From Bradyrhizobium lablabi (GTDB lineage: Bacteria; Pseudomonadota; Alphaproteobacteria; Rhizobiales; Xanthobacteraceae): a stretch of DNA of 64,000 nt. Below, in pieces: positions 27,166 to 35,641 of this stretch. How positions within the stretch are numbered: position 1 is the stretch's first letter; each line of letters starts with the position of its first letter. The position numbers and the translations under genes are program-made. The notes below the pieces were generated by a model, which did not search any database, was not told where the DNA came from, and saw only the letters and a list, made by a program, of their open reading frames with translations. Where the stretch lies: NCBI RefSeq assembly GCF_018129385.1, contig NZ_JAFCLN010000008.1, forward strand, positions 62,001 through 126,000, given 5' to 3'.

Positions 27166-28539
27166 CTAATAGGTCAATTCGGCAACCGCAATTCGGTTTT
27201 CGGACGCCGGCCAGGCCCGCGCCACGATCCGCTCGCCATTGAACATGGCCACGACCATCCGTCCGGTCTCCGCGGCGGGCAGCCGCAGGGTTGTGATGGA
27301 ATCGGTCGGCACGCCCGGCTTGACGTCCACCGGCTCCTTGCCGTCGAACAGCACCACATCGCGCGGCAGCCCGAAATAGCCGCGCGGCCGCGACATCAGG
27401 ACGACGGCGCCGGCGCCCGCATCGGCCTGTCCAAACGGACGCGCCGCGCGCAGATGCACCACCTCCGAGGAACGCGGGAATGGTGAGCGGTAGAAATGCG
27501 TGGTGGGCGAGCCGGCCGAAATGAGCACCATCTCGAGATACCAGGATGGATCGACATTCGCCGGCCCCCAGCGCCCGTCGGCGCCGGTCTGCGAGGCATG
27601 AACCGGGCCGCCGAGGCGCTCGCCGGTGTAAGGAGAGACGCGATAGATTTCAACCGTCGCGCCTTCGACCGTTCGATTGGTCGGCACACCTGCGGGCATA
27701 CCCGTCACCAGACCGCTCAGCTTCACCTCGGCTTCAGGCGCGATCTCGATTCGCGACGGCTCGCGCCCGGCGATGAATTTGTAGATCTCGCGGAAGGCGC
27801 GCGGGCTGAACGCGGTCTCGCGGTGATCGATCGCGCCGAGCGCGAGATTGGTCGCGCCCTTCAGCGCCGGACCATCCGACGTGATGTTTGTCGGCACGCC
27901 CGGCTTGCCGACAAAGCGGCCGTCGGGCTGTGCGAACTTGTCGTTGCCGTCGCTGCGCAGCGTCAGGAAGGCAGTGCCGGGTGTAACCTCGTTCTCGCCC
28001 GCGTTGAGCACGCGCAGGAACGGACCGCGGCCGTTGAATTCATTGCCGGGATTGTCGTCCCAATCATAGACGCCGTGATTGGGCACGCCGCACAGAACGG
28101 CATGGCTGACATCGGCGCCGCCCCCGTTCCTGATGTAATTGCGGATCGAATAGCCGCCGCGCGAATTGCCGACCAGCGCCACACGCGAGCTCCCCGTCCG
28201 CGCCTTCAAGTCCTTGATCGCTTCCGCCAGCTCCCGGCGCTGGTCTTCGGTTGATGACCGATTGGCTTGCTCGGCCTTGTCGTCGGCCCGCGCCAGCGGA
28301 TAGGCAAAGTTGATCGCGAACATCCGATCGCGCGGCACGCCGTTGGATTCCATCCGCCACATGGTCGTGATCCACAGCGCCGCATGATCGCCGTTGCCGT
28401 GGGCGAACAGGATCGGCGGGATTTCCGCGACGCTGGCGCCCGTGGCAGCGGTTTGGGCGAGCGCCGAAAAGCCAAAATTCCCGGCCAGCAAAGGCAGGGC
28501 TCCGGCCCCTTTCAAAAGCGTCCGCCGCGACAGTCCCAT
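27166..28539 (-). CDS. Tat-exported lipase/esterase-like alpha/beta hydrolase
   Basis: 457 residues. Twin-arginine signal SRRTLLKGAGALPLLAG. The first 270 residues form an alpha/beta hydrolase with ILFAHGNGDHAALW and nucleophile elbow ALVGNSRGGYSIRNY (GxSxG), and a histidine candidate in GAIDHRETAFSPRAF. The remaining 190 residues look beta-rich (VKLSGLVTGMPAGVPTNRTVEGATVEIYRV), suggesting a C-terminal carbohydrate- or polymer-binding-like domain. Probable periplasmic/extracellular esterase, lipase or polymer depolymerase. Confidence 0.82.
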   Translation of the reverse strand: MGLSRRTLLKGAGALPLLAGNFGFSALAQTAATGASVAEIPPILFAHGNGDHAALWITTMWRMESNGVPRDRMFAINFAYPLARADDKAEQANRSSTEDQRRELAEAIKDLKARTGSSRVALVGNSRGGYSIRNYIRNGGGADVSHAVLCGVPNHGVYDWDDNPGNEFNGRGPFLRVLNAGENEVTPGTAFLTLRSDGNDKFAQPDGRFVGKPGVPTNITSDGPALKGATNLALGAIDHRETAFSPRAFREIYKFIAGREPSRIEIAPEAEVKLSGLVTGMPAGVPTNRTVEGATVEIYRVSPYTGERLGGPVHASQTGADGRWGPANVDPSWYLEMVLISAGSPTTHFYRSPFPRSSEVVHLRAARPFGQADAGAGAVVLMSRPRGYFGLPRDVVLFDGKEPVDVKPGVPTDSITTLRLPAAETGRMVVAMFNGERIVARAWPASENRIAVAELTY

Positions 28540-28682
28540 GATAATCTCCCCTTTATTTTCAACCTTTTAGCGACACCGCAAAAGCCCGGAAAGCGCCTTT
28601 AGGCACTGGACAGGACACGACATTCGCAGGCATCACTGACGAAATCTTCCGGTCTGCCATAGCAGGCCAAACGGAACGGGAT

Positions 28683-30371
28683 ATGACTGACGCGCCGAAA
28701 TCCGCCGCCGCCGACCACAGCATCACCGCACCCCTGAAACACTCGGTGTTCCGGCGCATCTGGCTGGCGAGCCTGCTCTCCAACCTTGGCCTCTTGATCC
28801 AGGGCGTCGGCGCGGCCTGGGCGATGACGCAGATGACGTCGTCGGCCGACAAGGTCGCGCTGGTGCAAACGGCCTTGATGCTGCCGATCATGCTGATCTC
28901 GATGCCGGCCGGCGCCATCGCCGACATGCACGATCGCCGCGTGGTGGCGATGGTCGCGCTGGCGATTTCGCTGGTCGGCGCCACCGCACTGACTGTGCTG
29001 GCGTGGCTCAACCTCGTCACGCCCAACCTCCTCCTGGTGTTCTGCTTCATCGTCGGCACCGGCATGGCGCTGATGGGGCCGGCCTGGCAATCTTCCGTCA
29101 GCGAACAGGTGCCGGCGGAAACCCTGCCCGCGGCGGTCGCGCTCAACGGCATCAGCTACAACATCGCGCGCAGCTTCGGCCCCGCGATCGGCGGCATCGT
29201 GGTCGCGACCGCCGGCGCGGTGGCGGCCTTTGCTGCCAACGCCCTGCTCTACCTGCCGCTACTGGTCGTGCTGTTCCTGTGGAAGCGCGTCAGCGAGCCG
29301 TCACGGCTGCCGCGCGAGCGGCTCAACCGCGCGATGGTTTCCGGCGTGCGCTACATCACCAATTCGCCCTCGATCAAGATCGTGCTGCTACGCACGCTGG
29401 TGACCGGCATCATCGGCGGCTCGGTCTCGGCCCTGATGCCGCTGATCGCGCGCGACCTCTTGCAGGGCGGCGCGCAGATGTACGGCATCATGCTGGGTGC
29501 CTTCGGCATGGGCGCCGTGATCGGCGCGCTCAATATCGGCGAGGTGCGCAAGCGCCTCTCCGGTGAGGCCGCGATCCGCGCCTGCACGCTGTCGATGGCG
29601 GGCGCCATCGTCGCCATCGCCCTGAGCACGGAGCCGGTACTGACGGCCGCCGCGCTGGTGGTTGCCGGCGCGGTGTGGATGCTGGCGGTGGCGCTGTTCA
29701 ATATCGGCGTGCAGCTTTCGGCGCCGCGCTGGGTTGCCGGCCGCTCGCTGGCGGCATTCCAGGCGGCGATTGCCGGCGGCATCGCGGTCGGAAGCTGGGG
29801 CTGGGGCCATCTCACCGACTATGCCGGTGTCGAGATCGCGCTCTTGGTCTCCGCCGGACTGATGGCGCTCTCGCCGCTGCTCGGCATCTGGCTGCGGATG
29901 CCGCCGGTCGGCGCGCGCAACGAGGACGCCGCCGAACTGCTTGCCGATCCCGAGGTGCAATTGCAGCTCACGGGGCGCAGCGGGCCGCTGGTGGTCGAGA
30001 TCGAGTACCGCGTCGCGCAGGAAAGCGCGCGCGCCTTTCACAACGTGATGCAGGAAGTGCAGCTCAGCCGCCAGCGCAACGGCGCCTATGGCTGGTCGAT
30101 CGCACGCGACATCGCCGATCCTGAATTGTGGACCGAGCGTTATCACTGTCCGACCTGGCTCGACTATTTGCGCCAGCGCAACCGCGCCACCCAGTCCGAG
30201 CGCGAGTTGCACCAGCGGGCGATCGCCTTCCATCTCGGCCCCGAGCCGATCCGCGTCCGCCGCATGCTGGAGCGGCCGTTCGGCTCGGTGCGATGGAAGG
30301 AAGAGACGCCGGATCGTGCCGCCAACGAAGTGTTGCCCGTGGTCGCGACGGCGGCGGGCAGCAGTACGTAA
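28683..30371 (+). CDS. MFS transporter (EntS/MFS_3 type) with C-terminal soluble domain
   Basis: 562 residues. Twelve predicted helices fill residues 20-415, with the MFS loop AGAIADMHDRRVV between helices 2 and 3. Residues 430-545 are soluble (VEIEYRVAQESARAFHNVMQEVQLSRQRNGAY...ERYHCPTWLDYLRQRNRAT), a tail seen in MFS_3 members that resembles an antibiotic-biosynthesis-monooxygenase-like ferredoxin fold. A drug or siderophore export role is usual for the family; the cargo is unknown. It diverges from the lipase gene. Confidence 0.86.
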   Translation: MTDAPKSAAADHSITAPLKHSVFRRIWLASLLSNLGLLIQGVGAAWAMTQMTSSADKVALVQTALMLPIMLISMPAGAIADMHDRRVVAMVALAISLVGATALTVLAWLNLVTPNLLLVFCFIVGTGMALMGPAWQSSVSEQVPAETLPAAVALNGISYNIARSFGPAIGGIVVATAGAVAAFAANALLYLPLLVVLFLWKRVSEPSRLPRERLNRAMVSGVRYITNSPSIKIVLLRTLVTGIIGGSVSALMPLIARDLLQGGAQMYGIMLGAFGMGAVIGALNIGEVRKRLSGEAAIRACTLSMAGAIVAIALSTEPVLTAAALVVAGAVWMLAVALFNIGVQLSAPRWVAGRSLAAFQAAIAGGIAVGSWGWGHLTDYAGVEIALLVSAGLMALSPLLGIWLRMPPVGARNEDAAELLADPEVQLQLTGRSGPLVVEIEYRVAQESARAFHNVMQEVQLSRQRNGAYGWSIARDIADPELWTERYHCPTWLDYLRQRNRATQSERELHQRAIAFHLGPEPIRVRRMLERPFGSVRWKEETPDRAANEVLPVVATAAGSST

Positions 30372-30376
30372 TTTGC

Positions 30377-30480
30377 TGCCGTCGTTCCGGGCATGCGAAG
30401 CATGAACCCGGAACCTCGAGATTCTCAGGTGCGCAATTGCGCACCATAGTTCGATGCTGACGCATCGCCCCGGAATGACA
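30377..30480. repeat. Long inverted repeat, family D
   Basis: gtcgttccgggcatgcgaagc at the left is mirrored by gcatcgccccggaatgacagc at the right, with an internal ggtgcgcaattgcgcacc hairpin. Located between the convergent MFS and small Cys-rich genes. Confidence 0.7.
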
Positions 30481-30488
30481 GCGATAAA

Positions 30489-30704
30489 TTACCGCCCGTG
30501 CGCCGCCAGCGTCGCCTGGCACGCCTTGCTTAGCCGCCCGCGGTTCTGTTGCAGGCAAGCCAGCACCACCTGATCGCCTTGATCGAGATATGCGCGGCAA
30601 AACCGCGACGCATCGCGCCCGCAGGCATCCTGGCCCGGCCGCTGCTGCGCCGAAGCGCTGGCGGCCATCAGGACAAATGAAATGGCGAGAAGAAAACGGG
30701 TCAT
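30489..30704 (-). CDS. Small secreted cysteine-rich protein
   Basis: 71 residues from the ATG at 30704. Signal peptide ending ASASAQQ, then a 45-residue mature domain with the pattern C-G-x-D-A-x-R-F-C-...-C-L-x-x-N-R-x-x-L-S-x-x-C. Four cysteines imply two disulfides. The pattern resembles the Cys-rich (GLG1-type) repeat. It shares it with the next gene upstream, so the two are paralogues. No function known. Confidence 0.75.
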   Translation of the reverse strand: MTRFLLAISFVLMAASASAQQRPGQDACGRDASRFCRAYLDQGDQVVLACLQQNRGRLSKACQATLAAHGR

Positions 30705-30801
30705 TGTATTGAGCCTTCGTATCCGGCGATGAAGGCGTTCTAGGCCGCGGAACCGCGGGCGGCAACGCATTTATCTGCAAGTAGCGAGGGAACAAACGCG
30801 G

Positions 30802-30836
30802 CGATGCGGCGCAGGCTGTTTTCCTGCGCCGCATCG
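30802..30836 (-). terminator. Strong hairpin after the Cys-rich gene
   Basis: A perfect 14-bp stem (cgatgcggcgcagg / cctgcgccgcatcg) with a seven-base loop lies 17 bases past the stop of the gene at 30853. On the minus strand it is followed by a moderately T-rich stretch (gtttgttcc), so it may terminate or stabilise the transcript end. Confidence 0.55.
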
Positions 30837-30852
30837 GAGCCGAACAACAAGC

Positions 30853-31137
30853 TTAATCAGCCGAGGAAACCTTGCGGGTCTTCGCGGCCGCGAGGTCGCG
30901 GTCCATCACCGAGCGGCAGCCAGCGGAAAGCTGCGAGCGGTTCTTGATCATGCAGGCGGTGATCTTGGGAATATTCGGAATCTCGCTGCTGCACAGGCGG
31001 AACGCATCGCCCGTGCACTGCTGCTGAGCCTCGGCGCTATAGGCGAAGCTCGCGGTCGAAGAAATCGCGGAGAGCGAAGCCGCGAAAGCCAGAGCGATAC
31101 TGGCGTTGCGGATGGTCTTGGTGGAGGTGGTGGTCAT
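30853..31137 (-). CDS. Small secreted cysteine-rich protein
   Basis: 94 residues from the ATG at 31137. A long signal peptide ends in SFAYS, and the mature part carries CTGDAFRLC...ITACMIKNRSQLSAGCRSVM, the same four-cysteine pattern as the gene at 30489. The conserved D-A-x-R and N-R-x-x-L-S suggest a shared fold. It is followed by a strong hairpin. Function unknown; small periplasmic Cys-rich proteins of this type are common in Bradyrhizobium relatives, often in several copies. Confidence 0.75.
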   Translation of the reverse strand: MTTTSTKTIRNASIALAFAASLSAISSTASFAYSAEAQQQCTGDAFRLCSSEIPNIPKITACMIKNRSQLSAGCRSVMDRDLAAAKTRKVSSAD

Positions 31138-31423
31138 GGTCGGCTCCTGTTGAAGCGAGCCCGGCGGGCTCGTTGTCTGTTGGTGCCACCATGCGCCAAT
31201 GGGTTCCGGACGGCTGTGAGAGACATCACACAAACATCACACAGCGATCCTGTGCGGCCGAGTTCAGTTCAGACCATTGAGAAAGCTGTACTATTTCCAA
31301 ATTTCCTCCGAAGGCCGGAGGGGTGCGGCAAATTTTCTTTGCCCGAGAGGACGCCCTGTTGGTGGGGCGTTAAGACCTCGTTCGTACTAATGCGCCGTTA
31401 CTGTGTGAGTAGGAATTGTAACG

Positions 31424-32479
31424 ATGCGTAATGCGTTCGGCCTGATGGTGGCCAGTGTTGTTGCGGCGGTCGTGATCGCCGGAGTTTGGTTCTGGACCTC
31501 TTCGCCGCGCGCTGACGCGGCTCCCCCGCAAACCGTCGCCGCCCGCAAGGCCGAGCCATTGCCGCCCGCCGCCGCTGCGAAGGCCGCAAAAGATGACGTG
31601 CAGACGACGGCCGCGCTCAGCATCAAGCCGGCTGCTGCGCCCGCGCCGGCTGCTCCGCCGCCCCCGCCGGTCGTTGCGCAAAAGCCTGTTTCCACCTGCG
31701 CCAATCCCGATGCGCTCGGCGTGTCTCGCACCGTCACGGTCGACACCACGGGCGGACCCGGCTTCGGCTTCGAGCATTTCAAGCAGCTCGACTTTTTGCA
31801 GGACAAGGAAGTCGTGCTGACCTTCGATGACGGCCCGTGGCCGGTCAACACGCCGGCCGTGCTGAAGGCGCTTGCGGAGGAATGCACCAAGGCGGTGTTC
31901 TTCGCGGTCGGCAAGCATGCGACCTATCATCCGGAGATTCTGAAAGCCGTTGCCGCCGCTGGCCACACCGTGGGCACCCACACCTGGTCGCACGTCAACC
32001 TCAACAGCAAGAAGCTGAACGAGCAGCAGGTCAAAGACGAGCTGGAGAAGGGCTTTTCCGCGGTGAAGATGGCAATCGGCACCGCGCCCGCGCCGTTCTT
32101 CCGTTTTCCCCAGTTGCAGCACAATCCGGGCGGCATGGCCTATCTCGGCAGCCGCAACGTCGCGATGTTCTCGACTGATCTCGACTCCTTCGACTTCCGT
32201 TCGAGCGGTCCCGATCAGATCATCAACACCGTGATGACCAAGGTCGACAAGCTCGGCAAGGGCATCATCCTGATGCACGATTTCCAGAAGCACACGGCCG
32301 AGGCGCTGCCCGCACTGCTGCGCCGCCTGAAGGCAGGCGGCTACAAGGTCGTGCTGATGAAGGCGAAGACGCCGTTCGACACGCTGCCCGAATATGACGC
32401 GATGATGGTGAAGAACGACAAGCTGCCGGTGATCTCGAGCCGCCCGGTCAGCAGTGTCGTGCAGACGGTGACGGATTAG
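31424..32479 (+). CDS. Exported polysaccharide deacetylase (NodB-homology domain)
   Basis: 351 residues. An N-terminal helix (LMVASVVAAVVIAGVWFW) anchors or exports the protein, followed by an Ala/Pro-rich linker (about 32-90). The NodB-homology domain has TFDDGPWP with D135/D136 and the metal-binding HTWSH (H186, H190). Carbohydrate-esterase-4 enzymes deacetylate chitin-like oligomers, peptidoglycan or exopolysaccharide. No nod genes are near, so this is not the nodulation enzyme. The leader has two small hairpins (cctccgaaggccggagg and acgccc...gggcgt). Confidence 0.88.
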   Translation: MRNAFGLMVASVVAAVVIAGVWFWTSSPRADAAPPQTVAARKAEPLPPAAAAKAAKDDVQTTAALSIKPAAAPAPAAPPPPPVVAQKPVSTCANPDALGVSRTVTVDTTGGPGFGFEHFKQLDFLQDKEVVLTFDDGPWPVNTPAVLKALAEECTKAVFFAVGKHATYHPEILKAVAAAGHTVGTHTWSHVNLNSKKLNEQQVKDELEKGFSAVKMAIGTAPAPFFRFPQLQHNPGGMAYLGSRNVAMFSTDLDSFDFRSSGPDQIINTVMTKVDKLGKGIILMHDFQKHTAEALPALLRRLKAGGYKVVLMKAKTPFDTLPEYDAMMVKNDKLPVISSRPVSSVVQTVTD

Positions 32480-32484
32480 TCTTC

Positions 32485-32567
32485 GCTCATTGCGAGCGAA
32501 GCGAAGCAATCCAGAGTCGCGGGCGTGACCCTGGATTGCTTCGTCGCTTTGCTCCTCGCAATGACGG
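32485..32567 (+). repeat. Asymmetric palindromic repeat, family A (short-long)
   Basis: Short arm gctcattgcgagcgaagcg first, long arm tggattgcttcgtcgc...aatgacggg second. Placed between the converging deacetylase and secreted Lys/Pro-rich genes. Confidence 0.8.
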
Positions 32568-32580
32568 GTATCGCCGCGCC

Positions 32581-33141
32581 TTACCAGCCGCCCCAACCGC
32601 CGGCCATCACGCCATAGCGGTAGAGTTCGCGCATGATCCGCGCTTCATTCCAGTGCTGCGAGCGCTTGCGCCGCGGCTTGTCGGCTTTCGCGGTCTTCTG
32701 CTCCGGCTTGTTCTCGGCCGCAGGCTTGTCCTGTGTCTCGACAGCCGCGCTGTCCTTGGTGGCCGCTGGCTCTTTGACGGCAACGGGCTCCTTGGCCGCA
32801 GGCTTCTTGTCCTCGAAAGTGACCTGGCCGTCCCTGTTCGAATTTGCCCGGCTCGGCTCGGCTTTCTTTCCAAGCGCCGGTCGCGTGACGAATTGCGGCG
32901 CAGGATCGGCCTTCGGCTCCTCGGTGGGCTTTGCCGTCTCCGCAGCCTTGGGAGTTTCCGGCGGCCGCGGCGGATCCGGCGGCTTCGGCGCTTCGACGAT
33001 CTTTGGCGTTTCCGCAGCCTTGCCGAGCGCGGCCGGGATTTTCTCGTCAACGCCCGCCAGCGACAGGCTGCGCGAATCGCCGGCCAACGCCGACGTCGCG
33101 GAGGCAGCAACTATTGCTGCGAGCAAAATGAATTTGCGCAT
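32581..33141 (-). CDS. Secreted low-complexity Lys/Pro/Glu-rich protein
   Basis: 186 residues from the ATG at 33141. Signal peptide ends SALAG. The middle is a charged Pro/Lys/Glu-rich stretch (APKPPDPPRPPETPKAAE, AAKEPVAVKEPAATK), presumably disordered and wall-spanning. The C-terminus is distinctive: HWNEARIMRELYRYGVMAG followed by GWGGW. No family recognised. The folded-looking C-terminus may be the functional part. Confidence 0.7.
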   Translation of the reverse strand: MRKFILLAAIVAASATSALAGDSRSLSLAGVDEKIPAALGKAAETPKIVEAPKPPDPPRPPETPKAAETAKPTEEPKADPAPQFVTRPALGKKAEPSRANSNRDGQVTFEDKKPAAKEPVAVKEPAATKDSAAVETQDKPAAENKPEQKTAKADKPRRKRSQHWNEARIMRELYRYGVMAGGWGGW

Positions 33142-33223
33142 GTGGATCTCCCAATAATTTGTGAGACATCGCACACAGGTGGAAAGTTCACTGTGACCTG
33201 GATCACGGAAGCTTTCGCCGACT

Positions 33224-33634
33224 TCAGCAGCCCCGGCAAATGCTGAACTTGCCGTCGATCTTCCTTTCGCGCGGGCTGGCCTTGCCGCGAGCGCGATGGC
33301 TCCGAGCCGGACGCTCCTCGCGTATCTCGGCCTGACGCAGCGCACGCACCCGCGGGGTGCGCGCGCCCGTTCGCGGCGTCAACACCGTGTTGCCGAATCC
33401 GGGCGAAGGAGGCGGTTTCGGGATCGCCGCCTGCGACGGCAAGGCCGGCATCCGGCTCGCATTGCCGATGCCGCTCGGATCATACAGCGTCGGATTGTTG
33501 GCCGGCCCGGGCGGGATGCCCGAGATCGAGGAATTGCCGGCGCCGGCCGAGCCGGCCGGCGGCGTGAGCTGCGCCCACGATGTCGCGGGCGATAGCACGA
33601 CGAGCACTGCAACCAGCGGCAACGCGCGGATCAT
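33224..33634 (-). CDS. Small secreted Pro-rich protein
   Basis: 136 residues from the ATG at 33634 (upstream ggaga). Signal peptide ends SWAQ. The mature part is Pro/Gly/Ser-rich with the segment ISGIPPGPANNPTLYDPSGI and a basic, Arg-rich tail ending in a single Cys pair (CRGC). No domain recognised. It lies 70 bases after the metalloprotease-propeller gene on the same strand, so the two could be co-expressed. Confidence 0.65.
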   Translation of the reverse strand: MIRALPLVAVLVVLSPATSWAQLTPPAGSAGAGNSSISGIPPGPANNPTLYDPSGIGNASRMPALPSQAAIPKPPPSPGFGNTVLTPRTGARTPRVRALRQAEIREERPARSHRARGKASPRERKIDGKFSICRGC

Positions 33635-33704
33635 CGAAGTCTTCTCCAAAGAAGGACAACTGAAAGATGGTGCTGCGGGTTCCCCGAGATCTGGCTTCAG
33701 TGGT

Positions 33705-35414
33705 TCAACTGTCGTCGCGATACACCATGACGAGGTAAGGCGGCGCCACGGCCAACGCCGGGCCTCGAGCCGTCTTAACTTTCCCATCCGTGGTTATCTT
33801 GATGTCCTGCGGCAGCCAGGCATTGCCGTCGAAATAGTTGTACCAGATGTCGCTGCTGCCACCGCCTCTGTAAGCCATGTACAGCAGGTTGTTGCACACG
33901 GCGAGCGCCGGTGTCGCGCTGGTCTTCGTGTGGCCGCCTTGCGTGATCTTGATGTCCAGCGGCAGCCACGCGCTGCCATCGAACACGTTGTACCAGATGT
34001 CGGTGGAGCCGCCGCCCTTATACGCCATGTACAGCTTGCCGTTGTACACGGCCAGGGCCGGCCCCTCGCTGCTGTATGTGTGGCCGCCTTGCGTGATCTT
34101 GATGTCCTGCGGCAGCCACGCATTGCCGTCGAAATAGTTGTACCAGAGCTCGTTGCTGGTGCCGCTCTTGTACGCCATGTACAGTCTGCCGTTGTACACA
34201 GCAAGCGCGGGACCTTTGTTAGTCTTGGTGTGCCCGCCCTGGGTGATCTTGATATCCTGCGGCAGCCAGTTCGTGCCGTCGTACACGTTGTACCAGATGT
34301 CGGTCGAGCCGCTGCCCTTGTACGCCATGTACAGCTTGCCGTTGTACTCCGCGAGCGCCGGCGCCTCACTAGTTAGCGTGTGGCCATTCTTCGTGATCTG
34401 CTTGTCCTGCACTTGCCAGCCGTTGGCATCAAACCAGTTGTACCAGAGATCGTTGTCGCTGCTCGCCTTGTAGGCGGTGATCAGCTGGTTGCCGAACACG
34501 GCGAGAGCCGGCGCGTGACTGGTTCGGGTGTGGCCGTCTCGCGAGATTGGAATGTCGGGAATGACCCAACTCGTGCCGTCGAACGCGGTGAACCAAATGC
34601 GCGCGGATGGGCCGGAGAAGATGCTGTCGATGAGCCAGCCGATGAACCCGCCGATGAGTCCGCCTAACAACGCGCCGAGGTAGGCGCCGATGACTGCGCC
34701 GAGCGGGCCGCCGATCAAGCCGCCGATGATTCCACCGATGATCCCGCCCACGACGATTCCGATGCCGGAACCCCACGCGCCGCCGGTGTTGCTGAACCCG
34801 AAGACGGAGAAGACGCCTGCGAGGAGCGTGATGGGCCAATTGAGGAGCGAACACCACGTGCGCCCGACGCTGCTCTCGGTTTTCACAATGCCGGAGGCCT
34901 TCAACACATCGACATAGGATTGCGTGCCGATGGGGTTCGGTGTCGGCCACGGAGGCAGTTTGCATTTGCACGGCGCGTTGCCGCCGGCCTGCATGTTGAC
35001 GAAATCCTGGACTTGCCCGTTGCCGCTGCATCCGCCGTCGGAGAAGTCATAGGCCTCCTTCTCCAGCTCGTTTTCGCACTTGGAGCCGCGCCCGGCGCAG
35101 CCCAGCCAGTGCGACATGTAGTAGGCCGCCCAGGAACCGGGGATATGACCGCCGCCGATCATGCCCTGGATCTGAACGGCGTGCACGAGCTCGTGCGCGA
35201 TCGTCAGAAAGGTGTCTATCGAACAGGGGAAGTAGTCGCGGATGTAGATATTGATGTCGGGGCCAGGCCCGCCGGCCGACATCGTGAAGCCCTTCGGGCT
35301 GCCGGCGGCAGCCGGCATGCCTTCATAAAAGGTGATGCGGGAGAAATCGAGGTTGGGAAAGAGGACCTTGCAGCAGCTCATCAGGCACGGGGGCAGGGCA
35401 ATGGGCGAGGGCAT
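33705..35414 (-). CDS. DUF4157-like metalloprotease / glycine zipper / six-repeat propeller protein
   Basis: 569 residues from the ATG at 35414 (ggagg 4 bases upstream; an extension to 35507 lacks support). Residues 20-125 resemble the DUF4157 (eCIS-core) zinc protease: SRITFYEGMPAAAG, INIYIRD, TIAHELVHAVQIQ with HExxH at 74-78, and a downstream ELEKEAYDF whose E120 is the likely third ligand. Ten cysteines lie between 10 and 188, suggesting disulfides. Residues 212-267 form a glycine zipper (GIVVGGIIGGIIGGLIGG type). Residues 271-569 hold six 50-residue repeats (xDIWYNVFDG, WLPQDIKITQGGHT, PALAVYNGKLYMAYK). The first begins at a strand half and the last ends at one (PALAV...LVMVYRDD), fitting a velcro-closed six-bladed beta-propeller. 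No signal peptide. Function unknown; a membrane-inserting, glycan- or surface-binding toxin-like protease is an inference. Confidence 0.8.
   Translation of the reverse strand: MPSPIALPPCLMSCCKVLFPNLDFSRITFYEGMPAAAGSPKGFTMSAGGPGPDINIYIRDYFPCSIDTFLTIAHELVHAVQIQGMIGGGHIPGSWAAYYMSHWLGCAGRGSKCENELEKEAYDFSDGGCSGNGQVQDFVNMQAGGNAPCKCKLPPWPTPNPIGTQSYVDVLKASGIVKTESSVGRTWCSLLNWPITLLAGVFSVFGFSNTGGAWGSGIGIVVGGIIGGIIGGLIGGPLGAVIGAYLGALLGGLIGGFIGWLIDSIFSGPSARIWFTAFDGTSWVIPDIPISRDGHTRTSHAPALAVFGNQLITAYKASSDNDLWYNWFDANGWQVQDKQITKNGHTLTSEAPALAEYNGKLYMAYKGSGSTDIWYNVYDGTNWLPQDIKITQGGHTKTNKGPALAVYNGRLYMAYKSGTSNELWYNYFDGNAWLPQDIKITQGGHTYSSEGPALAVYNGKLYMAYKGGGSTDIWYNVFDGSAWLPLDIKITQGGHTKTSATPALAVCNNLLYMAYRGGGSSDIWYNYFDGNAWLPQDIKITTDGKVKTARGPALAVAPPYLVMVYRDDS
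33708..34604 (-). repeat. Six tandem 150-bp coding repeats
   Basis: Equivalent positions in each unit fall exactly 150 bases apart: the taccaga/aaccaaa site is at 33841, 33991, 34141, 34291, 34441 and 34591. The four units nearest the C-terminus are close at DNA level (for example gatgtcctgcggcagcca and cgtgtggccgccttgcgtga recur), while the two nearest the zipper are more diverged. Confidence 0.93.
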
Positions 35415-35579
35415 GTGACCTCCACGACAGCTAGCGCGGCGCATTGCAGCGCCGCGCGACGAACCGGTCATCTGAGTCTTGGTATTTTCGCTCCCGACGC
35501 GGCCCAATTGTCTTAGCTGCGGTCCGATTCGTGGTTGATCTAGGTCAACGGACCTCTGGAGCGGGCAGAACGCTGTTGA

Positions 35580-35601
35580 AGCGCACTGCTTTCAGTGCGC
35601 T
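35580..35601. other. Isolated hairpin downstream of tRNA-Thr
   Basis: agcgcactg / cagtgcgct, a perfect 9-bp stem with a cttt loop, lies 40 bases past the 3' end of the tRNA on its strand. No clear T-run follows, so a terminator call is weak. The rest of 35415-35641 holds nothing recognised. Confidence 0.35.
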
Positions 35602-35641
35602 GCGCATTCAAAACGAACAGTGGAGAACGGCGGAAGGGAAG

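Noticed and set aside
31424..32479. Nodulation gene nodB
   Set aside because: It has the NodB-homology domain, but also an N-terminal anchor and Pro-rich linker, and no nod genes or nod box are near; a cell-surface deacetylase is more likely.
33708..34604. CRISPR array
   Set aside because: The regular units are 150-bp coding repeats in one frame with no spacers.
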